Shown here piece by piece: positions 1-6,201 of a stretch of DNA of 8,281 bases. The notes under the pieces are model-generated. The model saw only the letters and a program-made list of their open reading frames with translations, was not told the DNA's origin and made no database searches. Origin of the DNA: Ruminococcus sp. UBA7014. GTDB taxonomy: Bacteria > Bacillota > Clostridia > Oscillospirales > Ruminococcaceae. Both the position numbers and the translations under genes were made by a program. Position 1 is the stretch's first letter, and every line of letters begins with the position of its first letter. The DNA lies in contig DJXC01000070.1 in the NCBI GenBank assembly GCA_002449575.1, positions 1 to 8,281 on the forward strand, given 5' to 3'.

Positions 1-792
1 AAAATTATGTTTTTCGATATTGACGGCACATTAATGGAAGATTCTTCTTCTCATTATGTGCCGGAAAGCACTGTCAAAGCTCTGAAACTTGCACATGAAG
101 CCGGAAATCTGCTGTATGTCAATACTGGCAGACCTGTGATTAATGTCGATGATGATGTCAGAATTCTGGGATTTGACGGTTATATCTGCGGCTGTGGCTC
201 ATATATCGAGTGTAACGGGGAAGAATTATTTTATCATACGAACCCGAAACAGGTCTGTCAGCAGATGGCGCAGCTTGTCCGTGACTGCGATGCTGCGCCG
301 CTCTATGAACGCCGGGATGCTTTCTATTTTGACCCTGAATGCAGAGAACTCGAATTTGTGAAAGTGATTCGTGATACCTTCCGGATGCAGGAAAAAAATG
401 TCTGGAGAAGTGTCAGTGACGAAGATTTCAGCTTTGATAAATTTGTTATCGCTTATGATGACAAAACCGATTTGAAACGCTTTCAAGCTGGAATTGCGGA
501 ACATTTCGTATATATCGACAGAGGGCAGGGATTCGGCGAAATGGCACAGAAACAGTTCAGCAAGAAAACCGGTATGGATTTTGTACTGCGCTATTACGGA
601 TTGCAGAAATCTGATGCTTATGCCATCGGCGACAGTCTGAACGATTTGCCCATGTTCGAGGGTGCAGGCACTTCCATTGCTATGGGAAACGGTGAAAAGC
701 TGATTCCTTATGCAGATTATGTCACAGCGGATTTGTGGCATGACGGCATTTATCAGGCTATGGAGCATTTCGGATTTTTTGAAAAAGGCTGA
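1..792 (+). CDS. HAD-family hydrolase, Cof-type (5' end cut by window)
   Basis: Probable cytoplasmic phosphatase of the haloacid dehalogenase superfamily, Cof/subfamily IIB, which dephosphorylates sugar phosphates or similar small metabolites; the substrate cannot be read from sequence. Numbering from the ATG at 7, motif I is FDIDGT with the nucleophile and acid/base Asp at residues 4 and 6. Motif II is the Thr of VNTGRP (residue 40). The conserved Lys is in FSKKTG (186-187), and motif IV is GDSLND (209-213), which binds Mg2+. The region between motifs II and III (about 80-180) is the cap domain. The reading frame is open to base 1 (Lys-Ile before the Met), no ribosome site is visible, and Cof proteins usually have a few residues before the FDIDGT strand. 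The true start is therefore probably just upstream of the window, although the ATG at 7 is possible. Its stop is 5 bp from the next gene, so they are likely cotranscribed. Confidence 0.9.
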   Translation, partial: KIMFFDIDGTLMEDSSSHYVPESTVKALKLAHEAGNLLYVNTGRPVINVDDDVRILGFDGYICGCGSYIECNGEELFYHTNPKQVCQQMAQLVRDCDAAPLYERRDAFYFDPECRELEFVKVIRDTFRMQEKNVWRSVSDEDFSFDKFVIAYDDKTDLKRFQAGIAEHFVYIDRGQGFGEMAQKQFSKKTGMDFVLRYYGLQKSDAYAIGDSLNDLPMFEGAGTSIAMGNGEKLIPYADYVTADLWHDGIYQAMEHFGFFEKG

Positions 793-797
793 TTCCT

Positions 798-1238
798 ATG
801 AAAAAACAAAAATTCCGCCGTAAACAGCAAAAATATCGTTATTGCGGAGAAGTCACAATTTCTCCGGTGGCATGGATTGCCGGGCTGATTTGTCTGCCGT
901 TCATGACATGTCTGCTGACAGCGAGTATACTGGAAAAAGTTCTTTGGGAAATTATCATTGCCGGGCTGCTGTTTCTGCTGCCTGTGATGCTGCTTTTGAC
1001 TGTCAACTGGAAAATCACTTATGATGCTGTCGGATTTACTTACCAGAATTATTTTCGGCATGTCAGGTATTATCATTATAGTGAGATTACAAAAATCTGT
1101 AGAAAGCATGACAGTTATATTTATATCGGCAGAAAAAGAATCACGATTGATACAATGGCTCTGGGTGGTATGCATTTTCTGGAAATTGCTGTTCGTCAAA
1201 CACCAAAGGCAGAACATTCCGGCTTTTTAAAAAGGTGA
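798..1238 (+). CDS. small two-helix membrane protein, copy 1 of a tandem paralogous pair
   Basis: Protein of 146 aa with unknown function. A basic N-terminus (MKKQKFRRKQQK) is followed by two hydrophobic helices, about residues 23-42 and 48-68, joined by a very short turn. A soluble tail of about 75 residues starts at NWKITYDAVGFTYQN and continues with YSEITKI and IYIGRKRITID. That layout (hairpin of two membrane helices, then a small beta-rich domain) resembles bacterial PH-like membrane proteins, but this is inferred from pattern, not recognised identity. Both termini are probably cytoplasmic. The AAGG of the upstream gene's last codons lies about 10 nt before the ATG and serves as ribosome site. 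Only 5 bp separate it from the HAD gene and 6 bp from its paralogue, so the three form one operon. Confidence 0.8.
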   Translation: MKKQKFRRKQQKYRYCGEVTISPVAWIAGLICLPFMTCLLTASILEKVLWEIIIAGLLFLLPVMLLLTVNWKITYDAVGFTYQNYFRHVRYYHYSEITKICRKHDSYIYIGRKRITIDTMALGGMHFLEIAVRQTPKAEHSGFLKR

Positions 1239-1244
1239 AATTTT

Positions 1245-1676
1245 ATGAAATACAAATCATGTAGAAAAAAACCAAAATATATGTTTTCCGGAACGCTTAC
1301 GCCATCACCCTACACATGGGGAATGGGGCTGTGCTGTCTGCCGCTGTCTGTACTGCTTCTGACTCTGAGTTTGAAAGAAGCAGTTTTATGGGAAATCATT
1401 CTTTCAGGACTGTTTCTGCTGATTTCGTTTTATCTGCTTCTGCGGAGAAACTGGAAAATCACTTATGATGCCGAAGGCTTTTCCTACCGGAATATTTTCG
1501 GCATTACCAGAAACTACAAGTATTGTCAGATTACCAAAATTCGTCCGGAAGAAAGCAATCTGATTCATATCGGCAGAAAAAAAATTCTGATTGATAACAC
1601 CGCCGATGGCAGAACACGTTTTTTGATACAGGCGGAATATCGTATGAAACAGGAGTGTCAGCCGGATTCCGACTGA
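1245..1676 (+). CDS. small two-helix membrane protein, copy 2 of a tandem paralogous pair
   Basis: Protein of 143 aa with unknown function, clearly homologous along its whole length to the preceding gene product. Shared blocks include CLP, VLWEII, GLF/GLLFLL, NWKITYDA-GF-Y-N, QITKI/EITKI and IGRKKILID/IGRKRITID. It has a basic N-terminus, membrane helices at about residues 24-42 and 47-66, and a C-terminal soluble domain of about 75 residues that may be PH-like. The two genes share a 23-nt identical block (1005-1027 and 1449-1471), consistent with a local tandem duplication. Ribosome site AGGTGA overlaps the stop of copy 1 and lies 7 nt before the ATG. The C-terminus differs from copy 1, ending in a more polar tail (KQECQPDSD). 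A terminator follows directly, so this is the last gene of its operon. Confidence 0.8.
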   Translation: MKYKSCRKKPKYMFSGTLTPSPYTWGMGLCCLPLSVLLLTLSLKEAVLWEIILSGLFLLISFYLLLRRNWKITYDAEGFSYRNIFGITRNYKYCQITKIRPEESNLIHIGRKKILIDNTADGRTRFLIQAEYRMKQECQPDSD

Positions 1677-1680
1677 AATA

Positions 1681-1720
1681 AAAACAGGCAGTATGCGGAA
1701 ACATACTGCCTGTTTTTTTA
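1681..1720. terminator. bidirectional intrinsic terminator between convergent operons
   Basis: A perfect 15-bp stem (1681-1695 with 1702-1716, left arm core ACAGGCAGTATG) closes a 6-nt loop (CGGAAA). On the plus strand the stem runs into seven T's (1713-1719); on the minus strand it runs into TTTTTATT, reading from 1684 down to 1677. It should end both the HAD/membrane-protein operon and the asd-dapA-dapB operon. The dapB stop codon (TAA, 1720-1718) falls inside the right-hand T-run, so minus-strand termination occurs within about 45 nt of the end of translation. Confidence 0.92.
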
Positions 1721-2479
1721 GTCGCTCATTAATGCACTCATGTCATACATGCCGGGTTTCTGATGTTTCAGGAACACAGCGGCATTTACCGCACCGACAG
1801 CAAAGACTTCTTTCGAGGCTGCACTGTGAGAAAGCGTAATGACTTCATCATGACCGGCAAAAATAATATCATGTTCGCCAACGATTGTACCGCCCCGGAT
1901 AGCGTGTAAGCCGATTTCTGTTTTTTCACGCTTCTGCCGTTTTGAGTGACGGTCATAGACATAATGATACTGGTTATTCAGAGAATTGTTGATAGCATCT
2001 GCAATCATCAGAGCTGTGCCGCTGGGGGCATCAATTTTCTGATTGTGATGTTTTTCGACAATCTCAATATCGAACTGATTGCCAAGAATTGCGGTTGCTT
2101 TTTTCGCAAGCTGTACAAGCAGATTGATTCCCAGCGACATATTGAACGAGAAGAATACAGGAATGCTTTCCGCTGCTTTTCGGATTTTAGCTGTCTGTTC
2201 TTCGGAATAGCCTGTTGTTGCCAGAACACAGGGAATTCCGTTTACAAGACAGTAGTGCAGCAGATTATCAAGAATTGCCGGATTTGAAAAATCTATCACA
2301 ACATCCGGCTTTTCCGGCAGTGCGGAGAAATCCGGATAAATCTTGAAATCTGCATAAGATTCTGTTCTGAGGTCAACACCAGCACTGATAACACAGTCTT
2401 CCCGGCTGGAAACTGCTGCTGCTACGGCATGACCCATTTTTCCGGATGCACCGGAGATTAAAATTTTTATTTGTTCCAT
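1718..2479 (-). CDS. dapB: 4-hydroxy-tetrahydrodipicolinate reductase
   Basis: Cytoplasmic NAD(P)H-dependent enzyme that reduces the DapA product on the way to diaminopimelate and lysine. 253 aa with the chosen start, a little under the usual 265-270 aa. The N-terminal Rossmann fold has GASGKMG (residues 10-16) for the dinucleotide and DFSNP (63-67). ATTGYSEEQ (88-95) matches the family's cofactor/substrate segment, and FSFNMSLGINLL (110-121) leads into the second domain. The signature EKHHNQKIDAPSGTA (142-156) carries the catalytic His pair and Lys148. RGGTIVGEH (195-203) is also conserved. An ATG at 2491 would add four residues, but it overlaps the AAAGGA ribosome site; the ATG at 2479 sits 11 nt downstream of that site and gives the normal family N-terminus. 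It is the last gene of the lysine-riboswitch operon, 247 bp after dapA. Confidence 0.95.
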   Translation of the reverse strand: MEQIKILISGASGKMGHAVAAAVSSREDCVISAGVDLRTESYADFKIYPDFSALPEKPDVVIDFSNPAILDNLLHYCLVNGIPCVLATTGYSEEQTAKIRKAAESIPVFFSFNMSLGINLLVQLAKKATAILGNQFDIEIVEKHHNQKIDAPSGTALMIADAINNSLNNQYHYVYDRHSKRQKREKTEIGLHAIRGGTIVGEHDIIFAGHDEVITLSHSAASKEVFAVGAVNAAVFLKHQKPGMYDMSALMSD

Positions 2480-2726
2480 TATGCACACCATCCTTTTTTA
2501 TGCTGATATAGTTTCTGCTTTTTTCTGTACTTTGGACCTGTGGCGTGTGAACACCAAGATAGTTTCTGGAAAATGCTGTTATCACAATACAGATAATATA
2601 TTCGTTGCATTTCTGAAATCCTGCAATAAAAGCAGCCAGGAAATATCCATAATTTTTATCATTCTTTTCTAAATGCCATATACAACAGGCATTCCGGCAA
2701 AAAAGCCGGAAAGCTGTCTTATATTA
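2480..2726 (-). other. dapA-dapB intergenic spacer
   Basis: A 247-bp non-coding stretch inside an otherwise tight operon (asd-dapA gap is 25 bp). It holds a strong hairpin right after dapA (2684-2718), a second short inverted repeat (AATGCC at 2693-2688 with GGCATT at 2677-2672 on the minus strand), and two direct copies of ATAGTTTCTG (plus strand 2508-2517 and 2559-2568) about 50 bp apart. The dapB ribosome site (AAAGGA) is at its end. Short open frames of 22-26 codons exist but have no convincing ribosome site. I saw no good -10/-35 pair, though a weak internal dapB promoter cannot be excluded. Confidence 0.6.
2684..2718 (-). promoter_or_regulatory. stem-loop just after dapA, without U-tract
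   Basis: On the minus strand TTCCGGC (2711-2705) pairs perfectly with GCCGGAA (2698-2692) around a TTTTTT loop. Past a T-T mismatch the stem continues with GACAGC (2718-2713) against GC and TGTT (2690-2689, 2687-2684) with one bulged base. It starts 9 nt after the dapA stop. The T-run is in the loop, not after the stem, on either strand, so it does not look like an intrinsic terminator. A role as a 3' stability or processing element for the dapA message is inference. Confidence 0.55.
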
Positions 2727-3629
2727 TTAGTCTACAACAGATACTGGCATACCCAGTCTCTGCATAGCGGACATCAGACGAGCAACATTATCTGCACTCA
2801 TTTTTGTCAGCGGCATACGGCACGCACCGGAAGCCATACCAAGCATATTCATTGCTTCCTTGACCGGAATGGGGTTTACTTCACAGAACAAGGAATTAAT
2901 CAGTTCCAGATATTTCAGCTGAAGTTCTCCGGCTTTTTTGAAATCATTATTCAGACAAAGCTGTGTAATTTCATGTGTTTCTTTCGGCAGAATGTTGGAA
3001 AGTACAGAGATAACGCCCTTGCCGCCGAGGGACATAATCGGCACAATCATGTCATCATTGCCGCTGTAGATGTCGATTAAGTCACCACAGGCAGCTGCTA
3101 CCTGAGCCACATAGCTGATATTGCCGGAAGCTTCTTTAATAGCTGCAATATTCTTGTGATGTGCCAGTTTTTCAAGTGTTTCGACTGTAATATTCATGCC
3201 GGTTCTGCCGGGAATATTATACAGAATAATCGGAATCTTGACACTGTTTGCAATGATAGTGAAATGGTCAAGCAGTCCTGCCTGTGTCGTCTTGTTATAG
3301 TAAGGTGTCACCAGCAGAAGACCATCTGCACCGAGATTCTGTGCTTCTACAGAAAGTTCGATTGCATAACGGGTATCATTGCTGCCTGTTCCGGCAATGA
3401 CAGGGATTCTGTGATTGGTGTAGTCTACTGCAAATTTAATGCATTCCCGGTGTTCTGCATCGGACATGGTGGAAGATTCGCCGGTAGTGCCACAGATGAC
3501 AATTGCATCTGTGCCGTTGTCAATCTGATAGTCGATATTCTTTCCCAGACCTTCATAATTAATAGAACCGTCCAGATTAAACGGCGTAGTAATGGCAACT
3601 GCTGCGCCGGTAAAGATAGTATTTTTCAT
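2727..3629 (-). CDS. dapA: 4-hydroxy-tetrahydrodipicolinate synthase
   Basis: Cytoplasmic TIM-barrel aldolase that condenses pyruvate with aspartate semialdehyde, the committed step towards diaminopimelate (peptidoglycan) and lysine. 300 aa, close to the usual 290-300. The substrate-binding CGTTGES motif is at residues 46-52, Tyr110 in TPYYNK supports the proton relay, YNIPGRTG is at 137-144 with catalytic Tyr137, and AAIKEASGN carries the Schiff-base Lys165. YSGNDDM and GGKGVISV follow, as expected for the family. The ATG at 3629 has GAGAGG about 9 nt upstream and gives the normal N-terminus. The gene begins 25 bp after asd, whose product is its substrate, so it is cotranscribed and under the same lysine riboswitch. 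No missing catalytic residue was seen. Confidence 0.97.
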   Translation of the reverse strand: MKNTIFTGAAVAITTPFNLDGSINYEGLGKNIDYQIDNGTDAIVICGTTGESSTMSDAEHRECIKFAVDYTNHRIPVIAGTGSNDTRYAIELSVEAQNLGADGLLLVTPYYNKTTQAGLLDHFTIIANSVKIPIILYNIPGRTGMNITVETLEKLAHHKNIAAIKEASGNISYVAQVAAACGDLIDIYSGNDDMIVPIMSLGGKGVISVLSNILPKETHEITQLCLNNDFKKAGELQLKYLELINSLFCEVNPIPVKEAMNMLGMASGACRMPLTKMSADNVARLMSAMQRLGMPVSVVD

Positions 3630-3654
3630 AACGGAAAACCTCTCTTTTCAGGAA

Positions 3655-4734
3655 TTAGTCAAAATAGCCCTTTGCTGCCAGCAGTTCTGCCAGGAGGACA
3701 CCGCCGCCGGCTGCACCTCTGAGCGTGTTGTGAGACAGGCAGACAAACTTGTAATCATACTGTGTATCTTCACGGAGACGACCAACAGAAACTGCCATAC
3801 CACCTTCCAGCATTCTGTCCAGTTTTGCCTGCGGTCTGTTGTCTTCTGTAAAGTAATGAATAAACTGCTTCGGAGCAGAAGGCAGTTCCAGTTCCTGCGG
3901 TACACCCTTGAATTCTTCCCAGAGTTTGAGAATTTCTTCTTTTGTGGGTTTGTTCTCGAATGTGACAAAAACAGCGGCTGTATGCCCGTTGGAAACTGGA
4001 ACACGGAGGCACTGTGTAGTAATGTTTGGTGTTTCTGCTTTGACGATTTCGCCGTTTTTCATTTCACCCCAAACTTTCAGTGGTTCTTGTTCAGATTTTT
4101 CTTCTTCGCCGCCGATGAACGGAATCAGGTTGTCAACCATTTCCGGCCATGTTTCAAAAGTTTTGCCTGCACCGGAGATTGCCTGATAAGTACATGCCAG
4201 CACATTTTTCAGACCGAATTTTCTGAGCGGATGCAGTGCCGGAACATAACTCTGAATGGAGCAGTTGGACTTGACAGCGATAAAGCCACGCTTTGTACCG
4301 AGTCTTTTTCTCTGGGATTCGATGATTTCAATATGTTCCGGGTTCAGTTCCGGTACAACCATAGGCACGTCAGGGGTAAATCTGTGTGCGGAATTATTGG
4401 AGATAACCGGGCATTCTGCCTTTGCATAGCGTTCTTCCAGAGCTTTGATTTCATCTTTCTTCATATCAACGGCACAGAATACGAAATCCACCTGAGAAAC
4501 GATTTCGTCCATATCCGCATTTAAATCCTTGACAATGATATGTTTCAGATTTTCCGGGATGGGTTCATCCATTGCCCATTTTGCGCCGGCAGCTTCTTCA
4601 TAAGTTTTGCCTGCACTTCTGGGAGATGCTGCCAGAACAACAACATTGAACCACGGATGATTTGCCAGCAATGTTGCAAAACGCTGACCGACCATACCAG
4701 TAGCACCTAAGATACCCACTTTGTACTGCTTCAT
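3655..4734 (-). CDS. asd: aspartate-semialdehyde dehydrogenase, archaeal/fungal-type
   Basis: Cytoplasmic enzyme that reduces aspartyl phosphate with NADPH to aspartate semialdehyde, branch point for lysine/diaminopimelate, threonine and methionine. 359 aa. The N-terminal nucleotide-binding loop is GILGATGMVGQRF (7-19), followed by SPRSAGKTYEEA. The catalytic Cys158 lies in KSNCSIQ, AISGAGKT (185-192) follows, and the catalytic His251 is in VSNGHTAAVF. RPQAKLDR and SHNTLRGAAGG close the C-terminal domain. IPEN, the DNLIPFIGGEEEKSE segment, the GHT motif and the overall length match the archaeal/fungal-type branch better than the classical proteobacterial form. The ATG at 4734 is preceded by AAAGGAG 9 nt upstream. 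First gene of the operon; its 277-nt leader holds the lysine riboswitch and terminator. Confidence 0.96.
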   Translation of the reverse strand: MKQYKVGILGATGMVGQRFATLLANHPWFNVVVLAASPRSAGKTYEEAAGAKWAMDEPIPENLKHIIVKDLNADMDEIVSQVDFVFCAVDMKKDEIKALEERYAKAECPVISNNSAHRFTPDVPMVVPELNPEHIEIIESQRKRLGTKRGFIAVKSNCSIQSYVPALHPLRKFGLKNVLACTYQAISGAGKTFETWPEMVDNLIPFIGGEEEKSEQEPLKVWGEMKNGEIVKAETPNITTQCLRVPVSNGHTAAVFVTFENKPTKEEILKLWEEFKGVPQELELPSAPKQFIHYFTEDNRPQAKLDRMLEGGMAVSVGRLREDTQYDYKFVCLSHNTLRGAAGGGVLLAELLAAKGYFD

Positions 4735-4770
4735 AATAATCGAACTCCTTTAAAAATAAATTAAAAACAG

Positions 4771-4805
4771 AAAACAAAAAACCGGATTTCTCTTGAAAAC
4801 CGGTT
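4771..4805 (-). terminator. riboswitch-controlled intrinsic terminator before asd
   Basis: On the minus strand AACCGG (4805-4800) pairs with CCGGTT (4785-4780); after a T-T mismatch TTTC pairs with GAAA around an AAGA loop. The stem runs directly into a T-run (TTTTTT, then G, then TTTT, down to 4771). It sits between the lysine aptamer and the asd ribosome site, where the expression platform of a transcription-attenuating riboswitch is expected. The 5' arm CGGTTTTC can instead pair, with three G-U pairs, with GAGAGCTG, the 3' side of aptamer helix P1 and its flank (4853-4846). This gives a plausible antiterminator when lysine is absent. Confidence 0.9.
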
Positions 4806-4842
4806 CATCATGTGTTATAATAGAATACAGGCAGACCTGCCC

Positions 4843-5006
4843 GACAGCTCTCCATCACATGATGACAGTGCAGGATTTGTTCAATCAAGCACCAGAAACA
4901 GTCCTTGTTCAGGAGAAATCTGTATCTTCGGCGGTATAGCCTTTCGCTGTTCTTCATAGAACTGAACATTCTCGGAACAGATACTCATCACGACCGCACC
5001 TCTGTC
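4843..5006 (-). promoter_or_regulatory. lysine riboswitch (L-box) aptamer in the asd leader
   Basis: The minus-strand leader matches the lysine aptamer from end to end. P1 is GACAG (5006-5002) with CTGTC (4847-4843). It is followed by the conserved AGAGGTGC, GATGAGTA, GCGAAAGG, CGCCGAAG, CTGG-TGC, ACTGTC and GGAGAGC blocks in the right order. GCGGT/ACCGC and CTGTTC (4980-4975) with GAACAG (4952-4947) form P2. TCCT/AGGA closes P3, GTGC/GCAC closes P4 and CATCA/TGATG forms P5. The loops of P2 and P3 hold TGTTCAG (4968-4962) and CTGAACA (4912-4906), a perfect 7-nt kissing interaction diagnostic of the family. Lysine binding should stabilise P1 and allow the downstream terminator to form, switching off asd-dapA-dapB. 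The layout follows the well-studied Bacillus subtilis lysC leader. Confidence 0.96.
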
Positions 5007-5015
5007 TTCTTTATT

Positions 5016-5044
5016 ATCATAGCATGAATTGGCGTATTTGTCAA
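5016..5044 (-). promoter_or_regulatory. sigma-A promoter of asd-dapA-dapB
   Basis: On the minus strand a perfect -35 TTGACA (5044-5039) is followed by a 17-nt spacer and the -10 TATGAT (5021-5016), with an upstream TG making an extended -10. Transcription would begin near 5009, a few bases before riboswitch helix P1, so the aptamer starts almost at the RNA 5' end. This is strong for a housekeeping promoter and implies that control rests mainly on the riboswitch. Confidence 0.92.
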
Positions 5045-5067
5045 TAGTTATTTTTGAATTTTTTATT
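5038..5067 (+). promoter_or_regulatory. candidate queA promoter overlapping the asd -35 box
   Basis: TTGTCA (5038-5043) is a 5/6 match to the -35 consensus, with an 18-nt spacer to TTTATT (5062-5067) in a very T-rich stretch. The -10 match is weak and the exact box uncertain. queA needs its own plus-strand promoter because the gene upstream is divergent. This pair would start RNA near 5074, leaving a short leader with the GAAGGA ribosome site. Confidence 0.4.
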
Positions 5068-5091
5068 AATTTTATGAAAGAAGGAAAATTT

Positions 5092-6120
5092 ATGCAAAAA
5101 TCAGATTTTTATTATGACCTTCCAGAAGAATTGATTGCCCAGCATCCGGCAGAACCCCGGAACAGTTCCCGGCTGATGGCAGTCGGCAGAACTTCCGGTG
5201 AAGTGAGTCATCATCATTTCTATGATTTGGAAAATTTACTAAAGCCGGGAGATTTGCTGGTCATGAACGATTCCAGAGTGCTTCCTGCACGGCTGTATGG
5301 CGAAAAGGAAAATACAGGCAGTTTTGTCGAATTTCTTCTGCTGCACCAGACCGGAGAAAAACAATGGGAAATCATCTGCCGACCCGGCAAGAAATGCAAG
5401 CCCGGTGCAAGATTTGTTTTCGGAAATGGCAGACTGAAAGCCGAAGTCCTCGAAATCAAAGAAGACGGGAACAGAATTGTCAGATTTGCATGTGACGGCA
5501 ATTTCTACACGGCTCTGGAAGAAGTCGGTCAGATGCCGCTGCCGCCGTATATTACCGAAAAGCTGGAAGACAAAGAACGGTATCAGACTGTTTATTCCAG
5601 AGAACTCGGCTCTGCTGCCGCACCGACTGCCGGACTGCACTTTACCAGAGAAATGCTTGCTGATTTGCAGAAACAGGGTGTCAACCTCGCTTATGTCACG
5701 CTGCATGTTGGTCTGGGAACATTCCGCCCCGTGAAAGAAAATGATATTCTGAAACATCATATGCATTCTGAACATTTTATGTTACCGCAGGAAACGGCTG
5801 ACCTTATCAACCAGACAAAGAAAAACGGCGGACGGGTGATTGCTGTCGGCACAACTTCCTGCCGGACACTGGAATCTGCCGCTCAGAGATGCCCCGGAAC
5901 ACTGACCGCCTGTGAAGGAGATACCGACATTTTCATCTATCCGGGCTATGCATTTCAGGTCATTGACGGGCTTATCACAAATTTCCATCTGCCGGAATCC
6001 ACGCTGATTATGCTTGTTTCTGCATTTATGGGCTATGAACATACCATGAATGCCTACAGAATTGCTGTAGCAGAGAAATATCGGTTTTTCTCGTTCGGAG
6101 ATGCCATGTTTATCGCCTGA
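5092..6120 (+). CDS. queA: S-adenosylmethionine:tRNA ribosyltransferase-isomerase
   Basis: Cytoplasmic tRNA-modifying enzyme. It transfers and isomerises the ribosyl part of S-adenosylmethionine onto 7-aminomethyl-7-deazaguanine at the wobble position of GUN-anticodon tRNAs, giving epoxyqueuosine. 342 aa, the usual length. Family signatures are SDFYYDLPEELIAQHP (4-19), MNDSRVLPARLYG (58-70), MPLPPYI (148-154), APTAGLHFT (177-185), HVGLGTFRPV (205-214), AVGTTSCRTLES (251-262), and the C-terminal YPGYAFQVIDGLITNFHLP, then STLIMLVSAFMG and FSFGDAMFI. The frame is open upstream to an ATG at 5029, but that would add a hydrophobic 21-residue extension foreign to the family. The ATG at 5092 has GAAGGA about 7 nt before it and the normal N-terminus. 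Single-gene unit, divergent from asd and followed by a terminator. Confidence 0.96.
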   Translation: MQKSDFYYDLPEELIAQHPAEPRNSSRLMAVGRTSGEVSHHHFYDLENLLKPGDLLVMNDSRVLPARLYGEKENTGSFVEFLLLHQTGEKQWEIICRPGKKCKPGARFVFGNGRLKAEVLEIKEDGNRIVRFACDGNFYTALEEVGQMPLPPYITEKLEDKERYQTVYSRELGSAAAPTAGLHFTREMLADLQKQGVNLAYVTLHVGLGTFRPVKENDILKHHMHSEHFMLPQETADLINQTKKNGGRVIAVGTTSCRTLESAAQRCPGTLTACEGDTDIFIYPGYAFQVIDGLITNFHLPESTLIMLVSAFMGYEHTMNAYRIAVAEKYRFFSFGDAMFIA

Positions 6121-6124
6121 ATTT

Positions 6125-6157
6125 TTTCTCCCGGAATTCCGGGAGAAATTTTTTTTT
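6125..6157 (+). terminator. intrinsic terminator after queA
   Basis: A perfect 24-nt palindrome (6125-6148; arms TTTCTCCCGG and CCGGGAGAAA, loop AATT) begins 5 nt after the queA stop and is followed by nine T's (6149-6157). It ends the queA transcript and separates it from the sigma-factor operon. Confidence 0.93.
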
Positions 6158-6184
6158 AAATTTACTTAGTGTTTTGCTTCTCTG

Positions 6185-6201
6185 CACTCGTCTAATGAGT
6201 G
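6185..6201 (+). promoter_or_regulatory. inverted repeat with CGTCTA motif upstream of the ECF sigma gene
   Basis: CACTC (6185-6189) and GAGTG (6197-6201) form a 5-bp inverted repeat around a 7-nt centre. CGTCTA overlaps its left arm (6189-6194), and CGTC is the -10 core recognised by many ECF sigma factors. Outer bases TCTG and CAGA can extend a hairpin in RNA with a bulge. It lies about 30 nt before the sigma gene start and could be part of a self-activated promoter, an operator or a 5'-UTR hairpin. No classical AAC-type -35 is visible at the expected distance, so the assignment is tentative. Confidence 0.4.

Noticed and set aside
2480..2491. Upstream dapB start at ATG 2491
   Set aside because: The ATG lies directly on the AAAGGA ribosome site; the start at 2479 fits both spacing and family length.
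2582..2662. Possible leader peptide (22-26 codons, minus strand) between dapA and dapB
   Set aside because: No convincing ribosome site, no run of lysine codons, and no terminator/antiterminator pair next to it; control is already explained by the upstream riboswitch.
3592..4524. Long plus-strand open frame (310 codons) opposite asd
   Set aside because: It is a shadow of asd and dapA on the other strand, with Cys/Phe-rich composition, no family motif and no ribosome site.
5029..5091. Longer queA start at ATG 5029 giving a hydrophobic N-terminal extension
   Set aside because: It lacks a ribosome site, overlaps the asd promoter, and the family N-terminus begins at the ATG at 5092, which has a good GAAGGA site.
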